Positions 1 to 11,385 of a stretch of 64,000 bases of DNA are shown here, piece after piece (positions within the stretch are counted from its first letter, which is position 1; each line of letters begins with the position of its first letter). Below the pieces are notes generated by a model that was given only the letters and a program-made list of their open reading frames with translations, was not told the DNA's origin and did not search any database. Origin of the DNA: Selaginella moellendorffii (lineage: Eukaryota > Streptophyta > Lycopodiopsida > Selaginellales > Selaginellaceae); contig NW_003314284.1 in assembly GCF_000143415.4 (NCBI RefSeq), positions 972,984-1,036,983 of the forward strand. The letters run 5' to 3'. The position numbers and the translations under genes were made by a program.

Positions 1-918
1 AGAGAAAAAAAAAGAGAAAAGGAAGGAGGTGAGTTAGGATAAGATATTAGAATGAAGAAGAGTTTTCCAAAGCTTCGCAGTGGAGATTACTTACAGGGGA
101 AACAATTTTTTAGAAGAAATGGGCAAACATTGAACACTATTCGAAATAAAGCCCCAGTAGCTTCAGGGCCACCATATTCAAAGCAAAACAAATGGGCCCG
201 GAAGAAGGGATGGTAGTACCCACTGAGAGTACCAAAAAGGAGGTGTCCACTAGCGCTTAGGCTTATAATGGCGTGTGCCCTCGTGCCATTTACTTGATCA
301 CCAAATACCTTTTGCCCTTTGCACTAGTATATCTTAATACCGGTCTGAGAAATAGAATGGCATGTGCCCTCAGGCCTTTTACTAAATCACCTTTGAAAGA
401 AATGCAAGCCTCTATGTCGTAAAAAAAAGGTACTAGAGAAATTCCTTAATAATATGAATGTTATTTAGTTTCATGAAAATACACTAAGGGTCAAATGAGT
501 TAAATGACTTCTCCAGACTAGCAATGCCTCTTGCTACACCTTCACAATTAGATTCGTTAGAAAAAGATAACATTGAATAATATCTAAATGTTCTCACCAT
601 TAAGTTATATGTCTGGCTAATAGGAATGATGTTCATCTTGGAAAGCTCACCACACGCTCAATGAACAAACAAATAGTGTGTGCGCGCATGCCATCGCTCT
701 TCTTTAGCTTCAGATTCGGCTTGTTCACCTTGACAATGAGATTTATTATACAACTAGATGGACTCAGTCTGGACATAAGGTCACCGCGCTAGTCACCATG
801 CCCCAGATATGTCTAGCCCCTGGACAAAAAACATATAATTTCACGTCATTTTCAAATACTTGAAAATTTGTACCTAATCCCATTTTACTGAATAAATCCC
901 ACTTTAACGAAATAGAGC
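1..918 (-). mobile_element. End of a second copy of the palindrome-rich TIR transposon
   Basis: This stretch is the reverse complement of the left end of the 13.2-kb element (28339 to about 29250), with close similarity to about 28339-29045 and weaker similarity out to the window edge. The terminus GCTCTATTTCGTTAAAGTGG reads on the minus strand from 918. Palindromic motif copies lie at 268-289 and 356-377, with a half copy near 677-697. The rest of this copy lies outside the window. The terminus abuts a Gypsy reverse transcriptase cut just after its YIDDIL motif, so this copy inserted into that retrotransposon. Its target duplication cannot be checked here. Similarity and termini are seen directly; the insertion is inferred. 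Confidence 0.85.
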
Positions 919-1499
919 TTTCAGGATGTCGTCAATATAGACGACCACGAAGCGATCCAGATAGGGTACAAAGATGTGGTTCATCAACGCCGAAAACGTT
1001 GCCGGCGCATTGCACAGCCCAAAGGGCATCACCAAAAACTCAAAGCTCTCATACCTCGTTTGACAGGTTGTCTTCTCGACATCTTCCTCAGCTACCCTGA
1101 TTTGGTAGTATCCTGACCTTAGGTCAATCCTCGAGAAGTATTTTGCCTTTCCCAACCTATCGAACAGGTCCTCGATCCTTGGCAAAGGGTACTTGTTCTT
1201 CTTGGTATACTTGTTGAGCAACCGGTAGTCTATGCACATGCGCATAGATCCATCTTTCTTTTTCACAAATAGCACCGGCGCCCTATATGGCGACTTGCTC
1301 AACCTAACATACCCTTTGTCCACCAACTCCTCTAGTTGGCTCTTGAGCTCCTTGAGTTCTTTTTCGTTCAATCGATAGGGTGGACGAACCACCGCCTCAG
1401 CACCCTCGACCAGCTCAATCTTATGTTCTATCGGTCATGCGGGGGGCAACCCGCCGGTAGCTCCTCCGGCATCGTATCCTGGAATTGGTCCAGCACCTA
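919..1499 (-). pseudogene. Ty3/Gypsy reverse transcriptase, truncated
   Basis: This is the N-terminal half of a Gypsy-type reverse transcriptase, continuing the gag-protease reading on the same strand. Visible landmarks are the PPYRLNEKE segment, [48 protein letters not shown] and the catalytic YIDDIL. It stops immediately after YIDDIL, where the TIR element begins. RNase H and integrase are missing. There is an in-frame TAG at 1497-1499 and a frame change near 1436, between the ELPAG segment and the IEHKIEL segment. It is therefore a dead copy even before the insertion. Confidence 0.85.
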
Positions 1500-3299
1500 C
1501 TGGATCACTAAAGGTACTTCTTCCGTTCTTGTCTTTTTGTCACTCTTCACCGAGAGTAAGCACAAAAAGGCTGCCTTAGTTCCTTTAGTGAGTTGTCCTC
1601 TCGTGGACACCAGGTTTAAGCATGACTCTTTGGCCTTGCTTTGCCCTACCTTTAGATCCTGGGCCTCCACCCTAGATCTTCTTCCTTGGGCATTCGCCAA
1701 TACCACAAGGTTCCTACCTTGTCTATGCAGGGCTACCACGAACCGATTAAACCAATCCATTCCGAAGATCATGTCAAATCCCGCCATGTCCAAGACGGTG
1801 AAATCCATGTCCACTTTCCATGTCCCCACTTCGACTCTCGCTTGTCGAAGTACCTCATCGGTGCTTTGGCTACCTTGAACAAACTCTATAGTCCTTGGTT
1901 CGCCTAGCCGCTGCACCGTTAGTCCGGCTTGCCGGACTATGTCTGCAGCCACAAAATTATCCGAAGCACCCGTGTCAATAAGGATCTTAACAAAGCTACC
2001 TCCGAGCTTCCCTCGGAGGGCTAGTAGATGTCGCGAACGACTCTCTACCAAAGTTGCTCGTGTAATGAGTAACTTTGAGTTAGGGACTGGATCACATACC
2101 TCAGTTTGGACTTCACCCGACTTGATGGCCATATTGGCTCTGGCCTTCTTCGGGTAGGGACATTCCCTCGAGAAGTGTCCCGCTTCGCCGCAGTTGTAGC
2201 ATACGTTGTTTCCCACGCTGCTATACGACTTGACCTTCTTATCCGTGGGTTTGTCTTTTTTCGCTTGACTCCCCCACGTACTCGCTCGCTGGCCACCGGA
2301 TTTGCCTTTCCGGAACCCCGAGGACTCATTCTTAGAGAAACTCTTTTTGAATTTCCCCTTGCTATACGTTCCCCTTGGTTTGGCCCCTTTGCTAAATGTG
2401 GATCCCGACCCCGTCGTGTTCCCCTTTCGCAGGTTATCGTTGAAATGCACCTTGATGGCCGCATCCAACGCTTCCTTGTAGTTGGTCGGGTTCCACCGCA
2501 TCACCTCACCGCGAGCCCAGGTTTGCAAACCTGATATGAAGGCATGGAACGCATCCATATCCCCCATATCCGTGACCAGTATCCTCTTTGCCATGAACCC
2601 ATTCACATATTCCTGGATGGTTCCAGTCTGCTTCAGCCTACTCAGCTCATCTCTCAGATGCAAAGTGGCATTCGGAGGAACGTATGTTGCGCGGATCCTC
2701 GCCTTCATTATGTCCCAAGTGGCCACTGGTCCTTCGTTGGCCTCCGTCGTTCTCCACCAAGACTTGGCATTATCTGCCAAGTATGGTTTTGCACATGGGA
2801 CCTTCTCCGAGCTCGGTAACCGCAACGCTCGGAAGTAGTCCTCCATATCGTAAAACCAATCCTCCACCACCTTATAGTCGTTCACTCCCTTGAAGACTGG
2901 TGGGGGCTTTGGTTTGTACTTGGGAACTGTCTGAGGGACTGATTCTACTTCGGTTTGTTCGACCTTGTTTGGTTTTGCCTCAGTCCCGGCCGAAAGATCC
3001 GCACCTTCTGCGCTGCCAGCATCCGCAGTCTTTTTCTTTTTCTTCCGCCTCTCGTCACGCTTTAGCTTGCGTACGAGAGTTTCCAGCAGGGCATTGGTCT
3101 GTGCCAACTGTCCTTCTAGCACGTCCAATCGAGCCTTGGACGACCGAACCTCGCCACCGGACTCCTGTTTGGAAGTTTCCTCACTAGAGTCCTCCTCATG
3201 CAAGGATTCCTCATCCATAGCCTCTTGTTCGACTGGAGGCTCCAGCTCCGGCGGAGGTTCCGTCTCCGCCTGGGTTCGCTTACGCCCTGCCCTTGCCAT
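1497..3299 (-). CDS. Ty3/Gypsy Gag with zinc knuckle and aspartic protease
   Basis: 600 codons. The first about 130 residues are acidic and then Lys-rich. A retrotransposon Gag capsid domain follows (PPPVFKG, VEDWFYDMEDYF, AKSWWRTTE, LRDELSRLKQTGTIQEYV). Next come a basic Gly/Ser/Lys linker, a CCHC zinc knuckle (CYNCGEAGHFSREC) and a retropepsin-type protease (LIDTGASDNFV, then IFGMDWFNRF). Gag packages the element RNA and the protease matures the polyprotein. Pol follows downstream on the same strand after an in-frame TAG. The start ATG lies about 45 nt downstream of the primer binding site. The reading frame is intact, unlike most other retroelement pieces in the window, so this insertion is comparatively young. 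Confidence 0.9.
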   Translation of the reverse strand: MARAGRKRTQAETEPPPELEPPVEQEAMDEESLHEEDSSEETSKQESGGEVRSSKARLDVLEGQLAQTNALLETLVRKLKRDERRKKKKKTADAGSAEGADLSAGTEAKPNKVEQTEVESVPQTVPKYKPKPPPVFKGVNDYKVVEDWFYDMEDYFRALRLPSSEKVPCAKPYLADNAKSWWRTTEANEGPVATWDIMKARIRATYVPPNATLHLRDELSRLKQTGTIQEYVNGFMAKRILVTDMGDMDAFHAFISGLQTWARGEVMRWNPTNYKEALDAAIKVHFNDNLRKGNTTGSGSTFSKGAKPRGTYSKGKFKKSFSKNESSGFRKGKSGGQRASTWGSQAKKDKPTDKKVKSYSSVGNNVCYNCGEAGHFSRECPYPKKARANMAIKSGEVQTEVCDPVPNSKLLITRATLVESRSRHLLALRGKLGGSFVKILIDTGASDNFVAADIVRQAGLTVQRLGEPRTIEFVQGSQSTDEVLRQARVEVGTWKVDMDFTVLDMAGFDMIFGMDWFNRFVVALHRQGRNLVVLANAQGRRSRVEAQDLKVGQSKAKESCLNLVSTRGQLTKGTKAAFLCLLSVKSDKKTRTEEVPLVIQ

Positions 3300-3343
3300 C
3301 TCCCAGCAATCCGCCTCTATCCTTCGCTAGAACTGAGATAAAG

Positions 3344-3355
3344 GCTCCGATACCA
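3344..3355 (-). promoter_or_regulatory. Primer binding site (initiator tRNA-Met type)
   Basis: On the minus strand TGGTATCGGAGC lies 3 nt after the LTR end. It resembles the plant retrotransposon primer binding site TGGTATCAGAGC, complementary to the 3' end of initiator tRNA-Met. Confidence 0.75.
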
Positions 3356-3358
3356 AAT

Positions 3359-4507
3359 TGTAAGCCACAAATTTTTCCTTTCCAATTTGCCAGCTTACCT
3401 CGCCTATCCGTCCAACACCGCCTTGGCTTTTGCTAAGTTCCCTTGCCAAGGTTCTCGCCTATGGTACCAGCTCCTACTTGGTCTCAGCTACTCACTGCAC
3501 GAGCAACGGAGTGTTAGCCACCATCCACGGATTCCCAAATCACTCCCAATCCCCCTCCCCGGGTTAGACTGGACTTAAGGTTCGGCTACACTCCCCGCAA
3601 GCACAAGCAGCCAAGCACACCAAGCTTCCAGGTTCCTAACATCCTTTGGTACCACAAGACTTGATCATGGGACCCTCTAAATCCCAAGTCTTGAGTGCAA
3701 CACTTGCTTCGGGACGCCGGGGCGAAACACCGTGGCCTAGCGGCCCGGTATGGGTACCTCTTGCCCCCCACTTCCATCCCGAAGGAAGGCCCAAGCCCCT
3801 AGGAAGGGCGAGGACCAATGAGCCGCATGGTACTCAAGTGGGGCACCACTCCACTTGAGCCGAGAGCACCGCAATCGGTTTCCCTTTCGGGAGTGGGAGC
3901 TGCTCTTGAGCACTTCCTTGGATGGCCCCTCCGGCACCAACCAAGTCCATGCTCACTCCCACCCAAGGCCCCTCGGTCCCAGTCCCAACCTCAAGTCAGT
4001 TTGGGAGCCCCACTGGAGAGTCCCTTCTAAACTGGTTCCTGGACCTCACTATCCCTACTATACTTTTGGAACCCCCTGCAGCCCCCCCCCCCCCTGGGAG
4101 ACGCACGCTTTGGGCTTTCACCCCTTGACCCGTATTAGTATTTGGACTTAGTCTTTGGCTCGATCTCGGACCCGATTTCGGATCCGATTTCGGATCCGAC
4201 TTCGGATTCGGGTTCGGACTCGATCTCGGACTCGATCTCGGACCCGATCTCGGACCCGACCTCGGACTCGACCTCGGACTCGGTCTCGGACCCGATTTCG
4301 GATCTCGGACTCCGTCTCGAACTCGGTCTCGAACTCGGTCCCCGAGTCGGTCTCGGACTCAATTCCGGACTCGATCTCGAACTCGGTCCTAGAGTCGGTC
4401 TTGGACTCGATCTTCGACTTGGTCCCATCCGATGAACTCTTTGTCATTTTGGTCATGCTTTCGGGGTTCCTTTAGCCTACGACACCTCGGCGAGTTGGTT
4501 CCTTACA
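3359..4507 (-). repeat. LTR, family A (1149 bp)
   Basis: The LTR is bounded by TGTAAG and CTTACA and sits directly upstream of the primer binding site and gag. It is the same family as the plus-strand LTR at 46375-47532 (1158 bp) and the fragment at 14162-14888. It contains the block shared by several LTR families here: a GGGTGAAAGCCCAAAG-like segment, a poly-G run (poly-C at 4081-4094 on the plus strand), then a segment reading GTATAGTAGGGATAGT. It also holds a 12-bp-period array. Confidence 0.85.
4140..4440. repeat. 12-bp-period minisatellite inside the family A LTR
   Basis: About 24 units related to GAGATCGAGTCC (minus strand). On the plus strand it reads as GACTCGGTCTCG-like units. Because the period is a multiple of three, long ORFs of Ser/Glu/Thr or Ser/Asp/Pro dipeptides appear on both strands. 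The equivalent array in the other LTR copy is at 46440-46740. Confidence 0.85.
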
Positions 4508-5204
4508 ATAAGGTCTTATTTTGAGGTGCTAGCTCGCTGGAATACAACTTCGTGTATTCATGTCCTACTTATAAAGATCATCTTTGCACGTATTACTCTA
4601 ACACTTGACTATTTTCTGTTCCTTGTGGGCTACCATTGCCCCTTAGGACTATTAGTCCATATAATGAGACTACCGACTCATCCTCCGAGCACACCCCCAA
4701 CTCCTTGGGTTTGTTCCATCATTATAGAAGGTAGCCCAGGCTACCATTTCAAAGACTTGTGTCCTCATCTGTATTTGACCTCTCCTGGTCATTAATTCCG
4801 GTCTCAAATTCATGAGCACCAACCTCAACTATATAAGGATAATCTTGTGACTCTTTTGTTGTTTTGGAGTCTCTATCTTTCCCATGATCCTAACTATAGT
4901 TGTTTACCATAACTACCTTAGCCAGTTTGCTTAGTCAAACGCTCATCTGGATCACATCCTCAACTCTCTAAGGAAATCTTTATATTGTTCCCAAGATTCT
5001 AAAATCATTCCTTTATTGGCCTTTTTTTATCCACCACATTGCCTACAAGTTCACACACGAACTGTAGTGGGGAGCCATGTCCTCCTCCTGACATGCTGTT
5101 CCTCAAGGATAGGCCCAATCTTAGGACCTTCCGATGCCAATACAAGTGGTGATATACTTGGCCACTAATAAGAGTCAGACTAAGGAACAACTCCGATACC
5201 AAGT
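4508..5204 (-). repeat. Internal leader of a family D LTR element
   Basis: No gene is recognisable here. The right end carries a primer binding site on the minus strand (5191-5202, TTGGTATCGGAG) next to the family D LTR that follows. I read it as the 5' leader of a minus-strand element. The remaining sequence has no coding potential that I can identify. Confidence 0.45.
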
Positions 5205-6640
5205 TGTAAGCAACTAATTTTTCCATTCTACTTTAGTCACTTAACCACCTCTCTATCCACTAGGAGGAGTCTCACTCACAACCTCTATAAGTCCAATTCA
5301 GGACTTGTGCCTTACTAACCACAAGAATGGCATCCATGCCACTCAACCTTTGCACTTGGTTCAAGTGCTCCACTTGTCTGATCCCATAATCAACACCCCA
5401 AGGTACCACCGACATATCAGCCCATTATGCTAGGCCATGCTCATTCACCTTGGTCACATCAGTTGTCCAACACAACTTGCATTGCAATCTTGTCTCTCAA
5501 AGCCTGGGTCATCCATCCATGAGTGGTCATCCCATATCCACTCCTTAGCATCCTTAGGATTCTTGCAGACATGGGGAATAGCCTTCCTCAATGACTCCTT
5601 TTCAGACCCCACCAAGTCCTTTTCTGTCCATGGCCATGCTCGCCAACACTGCCACTGGATCAAGGCCCACAGGCTTGACCACTAAGTCCCACTAGCCTCT
5701 GGGACTTCCTCACCGTATGACTGTGTCCTTGGTCACCACACCAGAGGGCTACTCCTCTTCCTTTCGACAATTTGAGACTTTGGGATAACATTTCGGAACA
5801 CCGTGGCCCTATGCGGGCTTCATGGGTACTCTCCCTGCCTTCCGCCTTTGGGTGCTCTAGCCATGGGCTTAGAGCGAGGTTCCGTTGAGCCATACCAGGT
5901 ATTTAAGTAGGTAGTGCCACCCACACTTGGACTGGGAGTATCAACCATTCGATCTCCTAGGGGAACTAGAGCCGGCTCTTGAACACTTTACCAAGCTACC
6001 CCGCTTGTCGGTCAGTATTCACTCTAGCCTTAGACTTCCCAGTGGTTATCCCATCACCCAACACCTGGGCACAGCCTTCTTGGGCCAAATTGGCCTTTCC
6101 TGGCCAAACTGGCTTCATTGGGATCTAACTCCCACACTCTCCCTACTATACTTTTGGAACCCCCCGCAACGCCCCCCCCCCCCCCCCCCCTGGGGACGAT
6201 TGCTTTGGGCTTTCACCCAACTGCTTGTATTAGTATTTAAACTCGGACTCGGACTCGGACTCGGACTCGGTCTCGATCTCAGTCTCGGACTTGGTCTCGG
6301 TCTCAATCTCGGACTCGGTCTCGGTCTCGGTCTTGGTCTCAATCCCGGTTCCATCTTGGACTCCATCTCAGACTCCATATCGGGCCCATCTCGGACTCCA
6401 TCTTGGGTCCCTTTTCTAGAGACTCATTTTTTGCTCGCATCGTGCTTGTTCCTTGAGCCCTTCATTGGGAGTTCCACTCCCACTCTCGACCTTTCAAGTT
6501 AGAGCTTTTAGTCCAAACGTGTTATGCTCGTTTGGCTTTTGCTTTGGCCACTACCACGTGGCACCCTTTCGGCTCCACTTTGGGGCTTAGAGGTTTTTGT
6601 CTCACACCTTGCTGCTCTGGGTGTCACCCAACTCACAAAA
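5205..6640 (-). repeat. LTR-like sequence, family D
   Basis: Begins TGTAAG beside a primer binding site and contains the shared LTR block (CTACTATACTTTTGGAACCC, a 21-base poly-C run near 6171-6190, then GCTTTGGGCTTTCACCC). A degenerate GACTCGG/GACTCCATC array follows (6236-6420). The far end around 6500-6620 is related to the tandem units at 25470-26552. The distal boundary is approximate. A fragment of the same family lies at 47533-47935. Confidence 0.6.
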
Positions 6641-9600
6641 GTGTGATACGCCCTTGCCTGCAGAGACATAGAGAGAGAAGCCAAAGGCCCCAACCCTCAT
6701 GAGCAAAGAAACCAAACCCGTCAGTAAGGTTTAGATAGACTACTATAAATAGGCAGTTAGAGTTGTTTACACGGTCATGCCCTTTTAAATGGAATAAGGA
6801 ACATCGACAAAGAGGTGAATGACATGACCAGTCTATAGTAGCTACCCCATGACTAGAAATTTCACCATACACACAAAGTGCCAAAGCCAGTCTACCTGTA
6901 TTGGCCCAAAAGTCAAAGATCAATAGATGGACAATATCAAAGTCATAGATAATGATATCTTAGAGACTTAATTATTAGTGAATAAATCTTAGATTAGAAG
7001 ACAAATGTATTCTAAGTAAGTTATCATCTGATAAACCAGTAGTAGAGTATAGGAACCACCAAGATCACTATATTTGGAAAACATAGGATTTACTATCTAA
7101 CAAATTCAATAGCCAGTGTATCATCAAAAAAACTCAATGATAAAACTTAACTAGCAAAGATTGTAGATAACATGCCAACAACTTACGAAAAACAACTCAA
7201 AAAACACAAAGTATCATCGACTGGCAAGCAAAATACTCATGAATATATTACCCAAAGGAAATAACATCCCAATCTATCAAAACTAACTTGAACAATAAGC
7301 GACAGAATAGAATGAATGCAGTAAGACTAACAAACATTTATTCATGTCAACTATCGTACTAGCCAATCTAAATAGATCTCGGTCAACAATACCAAGGAAC
7401 CAGAGTTGCTCAAGCAAGCATCAGGAACATCATATTGATGTCTTAAACCAAGAGACTGATCCAGAGCAAACCACAAAGAATATATGGTATTATGAAAAGC
7501 CATAAGCCTTCAAAGAGAATAACTAACCATCATAAAAAATTATCAATCATCCCATCAAAAAGAGATATGTAGAATCATTGTCAAAGAAGGAATCCACCAT
7601 CCCAAAGAACAAATCATTCTGGATCAACAATAATGAAGCAAAACCTTTGACAAGGATAATCAACTATCCTAGATGATAATCAATCATCATCAATGATTGC
7701 TAAATGCAACTACTAACTTCAACATCGAAGCTAATGAGCCAAAATGCCTTCTTCAACAACTTTTAGCAAATGGCATATTGAGCATGAAATTCAAAGAACC
7801 AAAAGCTCAAAGAAGCCTATAGCCAAATCTTGCCTAATAATGATCATAAGTCTTGCATGAACTAACTTTAATGCTAAAGAAGAAATCATGGTATAACCCA
7901 TAATATCCTCAACACATCCATAAGCTACACTTCATAATGCCAAAGTTAATAAAGAGCATATTTGCATCAATCCAAAAGTTAAGCATAACGAAGCTATGCT
8001 CAACAAGTGATCACCAAACGATCTTCCATGAATCCATCTAGAGCAAGATGTAACTCACTTCGTAACAAACACAAGAAAAATCATCAATGATTATATATCC
8101 CAACTCAAATCTTACAAAGATTCAATCACTAACTCTTCCTCTCATAGAGTTAACATAGTCCATGACTAAATCATTTTTCAAGGAAAAACTCAAAACTTAA
8201 ACCTTACTAAGCAATCTCATCTAGAACACAACTAACTCAAATTTGCCACTTAACTCATTTGAACGCTGATATAGTTGTTAACAAGTAAATGCATGAATGC
8301 TTAAAACACAAAGCTATAGCCAAATCATCAACACTATCTTCATCAAGATTAATAAAACTTAATATCAATCTTATGGAGAGACATCTCATTTCACTTAAAT
8401 CTCAACATCAACAATGTCAACAACAAGGCATCACTTCAATGCCATCAACACCATAACAAAGCTAAAAGAAAGCAAGAGTGAATCAACATTCAAAACTCTT
8501 TAGGAACCAAGCTAACCAAAGTCAAAGATACCTTAGTCAGTATCTAAGACTAATCCTTCAGCAAAACTCAGCTACAGATAACACTTCATTAAGGAATGAA
8601 TCACCACATCTAATACTTAATGAAAATCAACGCTATAGACTAAATGTAACTAAATAATATTGACAAAGGTAGAATCGATACACTAATATGGAAAAACCAT
8701 GTAAGTCTAACGATATAATCCTTTGCAACACCATCCAGTAAAGCAAGCCCATCACTGCTAAATCATTATTAAGTGAAGCAAGTGTCACAATCTTCGACAA
8801 AGTCTACCAACAAACACTAGTCGCAAAGTAACCAATAATCACTCTTCAACTTGCCTTCATAAGACCCAACACTAAACTCATATCATCGAGTCATATACTC
8901 ATCCAACATGAAAATAATACCCCAAGTAAGAGATAAAGGTTCATGGATAAGGACAAATTAAATGACCACTCGAATCCAACTCATCCGCAATAAGCTCACT
9001 AATACGTTTAGCTAATAGCTTCGAGCATGTTTTGAAGAGGCTAGCTATGCATAATGAACACTTTGTCGAAATTAAAGTGAAGACCATGAGATGGACTCAT
9101 ATTAGTACATAACCTCCTCATAGACAAAGCTATAGTACAGGTACTAACATTTCAAACTCAAACAACTAAGTTGAACATCACTATCCTCAGTTAAGGCATA
9201 CGGCCACCAAAACCAAGTCAAGATCAGTGAGAGCTCACTACTCTTATAGAGTCTTAACAAAATGCAAGGTGCAACTTGCCACTAAGCACAATGCTACAAA
9301 AGAAAGGCACAAGAGTCTTCCCTTCTTAGAAAAGCGCAACAGTTATTTTTCTACACCAACTCCAAACTTTATCCAACTCAATTGCCTTAACCCCAAAAAT
9401 CAACATTCTTTTCGGGTTGCATCATACAAACTACATATTAAGGTCTAAGCTAACCGAAGTTAATTCTAACCCTTTCATTAGTTTGTACTGACTTTCGAAA
9501 ATAGAATGGTTTCGAACAAAGTGATCAACAAATCAACTATTAGAAAAGCCTAAGAAAATTTGTGGAAAATTTTCCATTCTAGAGAAAGAATAATTCTTAG

Positions 9601-10263
9601 TCCAGGAATGCAAACTTTCAAGACTCAACCAACTTTCTCCTACCTACAACTTCACATAGGTTCACCTCAACACAAATTCTCATGATCCAACAATATATCT
9701 AAACATCGAACATCTTACCCATTTTTTCAATATCCAACATTAATATCTGTAAAATGTAAAATGAACATCCAAGGCTTGATCATAAAGATCATATTTTTGA
9801 ATATCCACATTGCACTAACAGTCTTCTTAAACCACTTTCAAGATCCAATGTAAAGCCAAAACACTAACAAAAAAAATGGCATAGAAAATTAAGCTCTAAA
9901 GAAAATTCCTCATCACTCAAAATAGCAATGCCACTTCCACTAACACAAGTGCTAGCAATGTCCATGCCTCCACTACACACCTTCTCTATTCAAAAATTTA
10001 CTCGAAGTGTTAACGGATAAACCGACGAGCTATAGCAAATGAATGCTATAACCCTTTTTCCAACACTATAATGGGCAAACTCAAGGAAACAATGTACCAA
10101 CTTAAGCTTAGTATAATGAACCACTATCGAGAATCCAGTCAAAGCTACTACAATGTTACTTCATGTAAGTAGACTAGCTTCACCATCAACCACTTTAGGG
10201 TTGATCATTGTTTAACCAAGCAACTTCGTAAACACATTACTCACTATCATTTGGATATGATAT
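6641..10263 (-). mobile_element. Non-coding interior of the outer family B LTR element
   Basis: No ORF of note occurs over 3.6 kb of AT-rich sequence. About 8530-10260 is the reverse complement of 12480-14155, the interior of the nested family B element. About 6641-8530 should be the part of the interior missing from the nested copy. The lack of coding capacity with conserved structure suggests a large non-autonomous retrotransposon derivative (LARD-like). The left boundary of the outer element was not found. Confidence 0.6.
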
Positions 10264-11385
10264 TGTCGTGAATATGACTTCGGGTATCGAAAGTTACCTA
10301 TCGGCTAGTCCTTTCGGATATTCTTTCCTTACTGCCACGACGGCAGGAGGTTGGTATTGCTAGACCCGTTATCAGTTTCCACTTGAGCTAGTTAAGAAAC
10401 TGGTCAATGAACAAGCACTTAAATTGGATAAACATAAGGTAAAAACCCTATGTGTTTCTTGCTGAGCATACTTGGCCTGGTTTGAGAAACTTGTGTCATT
10501 GGTTTGCACTTGCTAGTGTCAAGAACCTTTGCAATATTGAGCTTGGTCCCTCAATATCACTAGATGATAGCTTACTATGTCTGCCAAACACCCTCGCTAT
10601 CATGCTAGTCTTATTTCAATCCCAAATGCTATTTATGGAAAGTGTCTAGATTTGCTCATTTGGCATATCTATAGAATGTAGAGATTGACTTGAACATAAT
10701 GGTGTTCGTCCCGTGTCCAAATTTGCAATCTAAAGACATTCCATATTTAGTAAGTTTCGAGCTTATCCCAGAGATGAACTCCTTATACTAAGGGAGGCTT
10801 GGGGTGAAAGCCCAAAGTGTGTGTTCCTCAAGGGGGGGGTTATGAGGGGTTCCAAATGTATAATAGGGATAGTAGGTAGGTTGGGGCATGGCCGATCAAC
10901 CTGAGGTATAGTTTAGCTCCCACTTGCGTACCTGTCTTTGTTTTGCGTCCGGCTTGGGTCTAAACCCAAGTTCCATTCCATGCTAGCTAGTGGAGTACTT
11001 ATATCTTCACGTTAGGCCACCGGTATGCCGAAATAGCGCCAAATTCCATTTGGCTCTGTTTTGCATGCTAGTCCTAGCATTGAGATGTTAGTTGCTCTAG
11101 GGCTAATACAAGTTGCTCCGTGCTTCTATCCCTTTGCTCCTTTGGCTATATGCTTGAGAATCGTTCCGTGCTTTAGTGCTATTGCTCCTTAGCTCCATGC
11201 TTGGGAGTTTGGCACCGTTCCTTCGTTTAGTGGCCCAAGGCTTTAAACCTTGGGTTCCACACCACTGTTCTATGGACACGTGGCATGTGACATGTGGCAT
11301 ATAACACGTGGCACATGAAGGGTTTAGGTTCTGCTTTGTACGGTAAATCACCATAGGATAAAGAGTCAAAACTACATGTGCTACA
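10264..11385 (+). repeat. 5' LTR of nested family B element
   Basis: Begins TGTCGTGAATATGACTTCGG and ends ATGTGCTACA. It contains the shared LTR block with a poly-G run at about 10832-10839. Matches 15002-16093 directly and 17147-18238 in inverse orientation. Confidence 0.8.

Noticed and set aside
4142-4475. Plus-strand ORFs rich in Ser-Asp-Pro or Arg-Thr dipeptides
   Set aside because: They are translations of the 12-bp minisatellite on the wrong strand of the LTR; a codon-multiple repeat opens all frames.
5927-6502. 191-codon ORF in the family D LTR
   Set aside because: Low-complexity Leu/Gly repeats from the LTR minisatellite.
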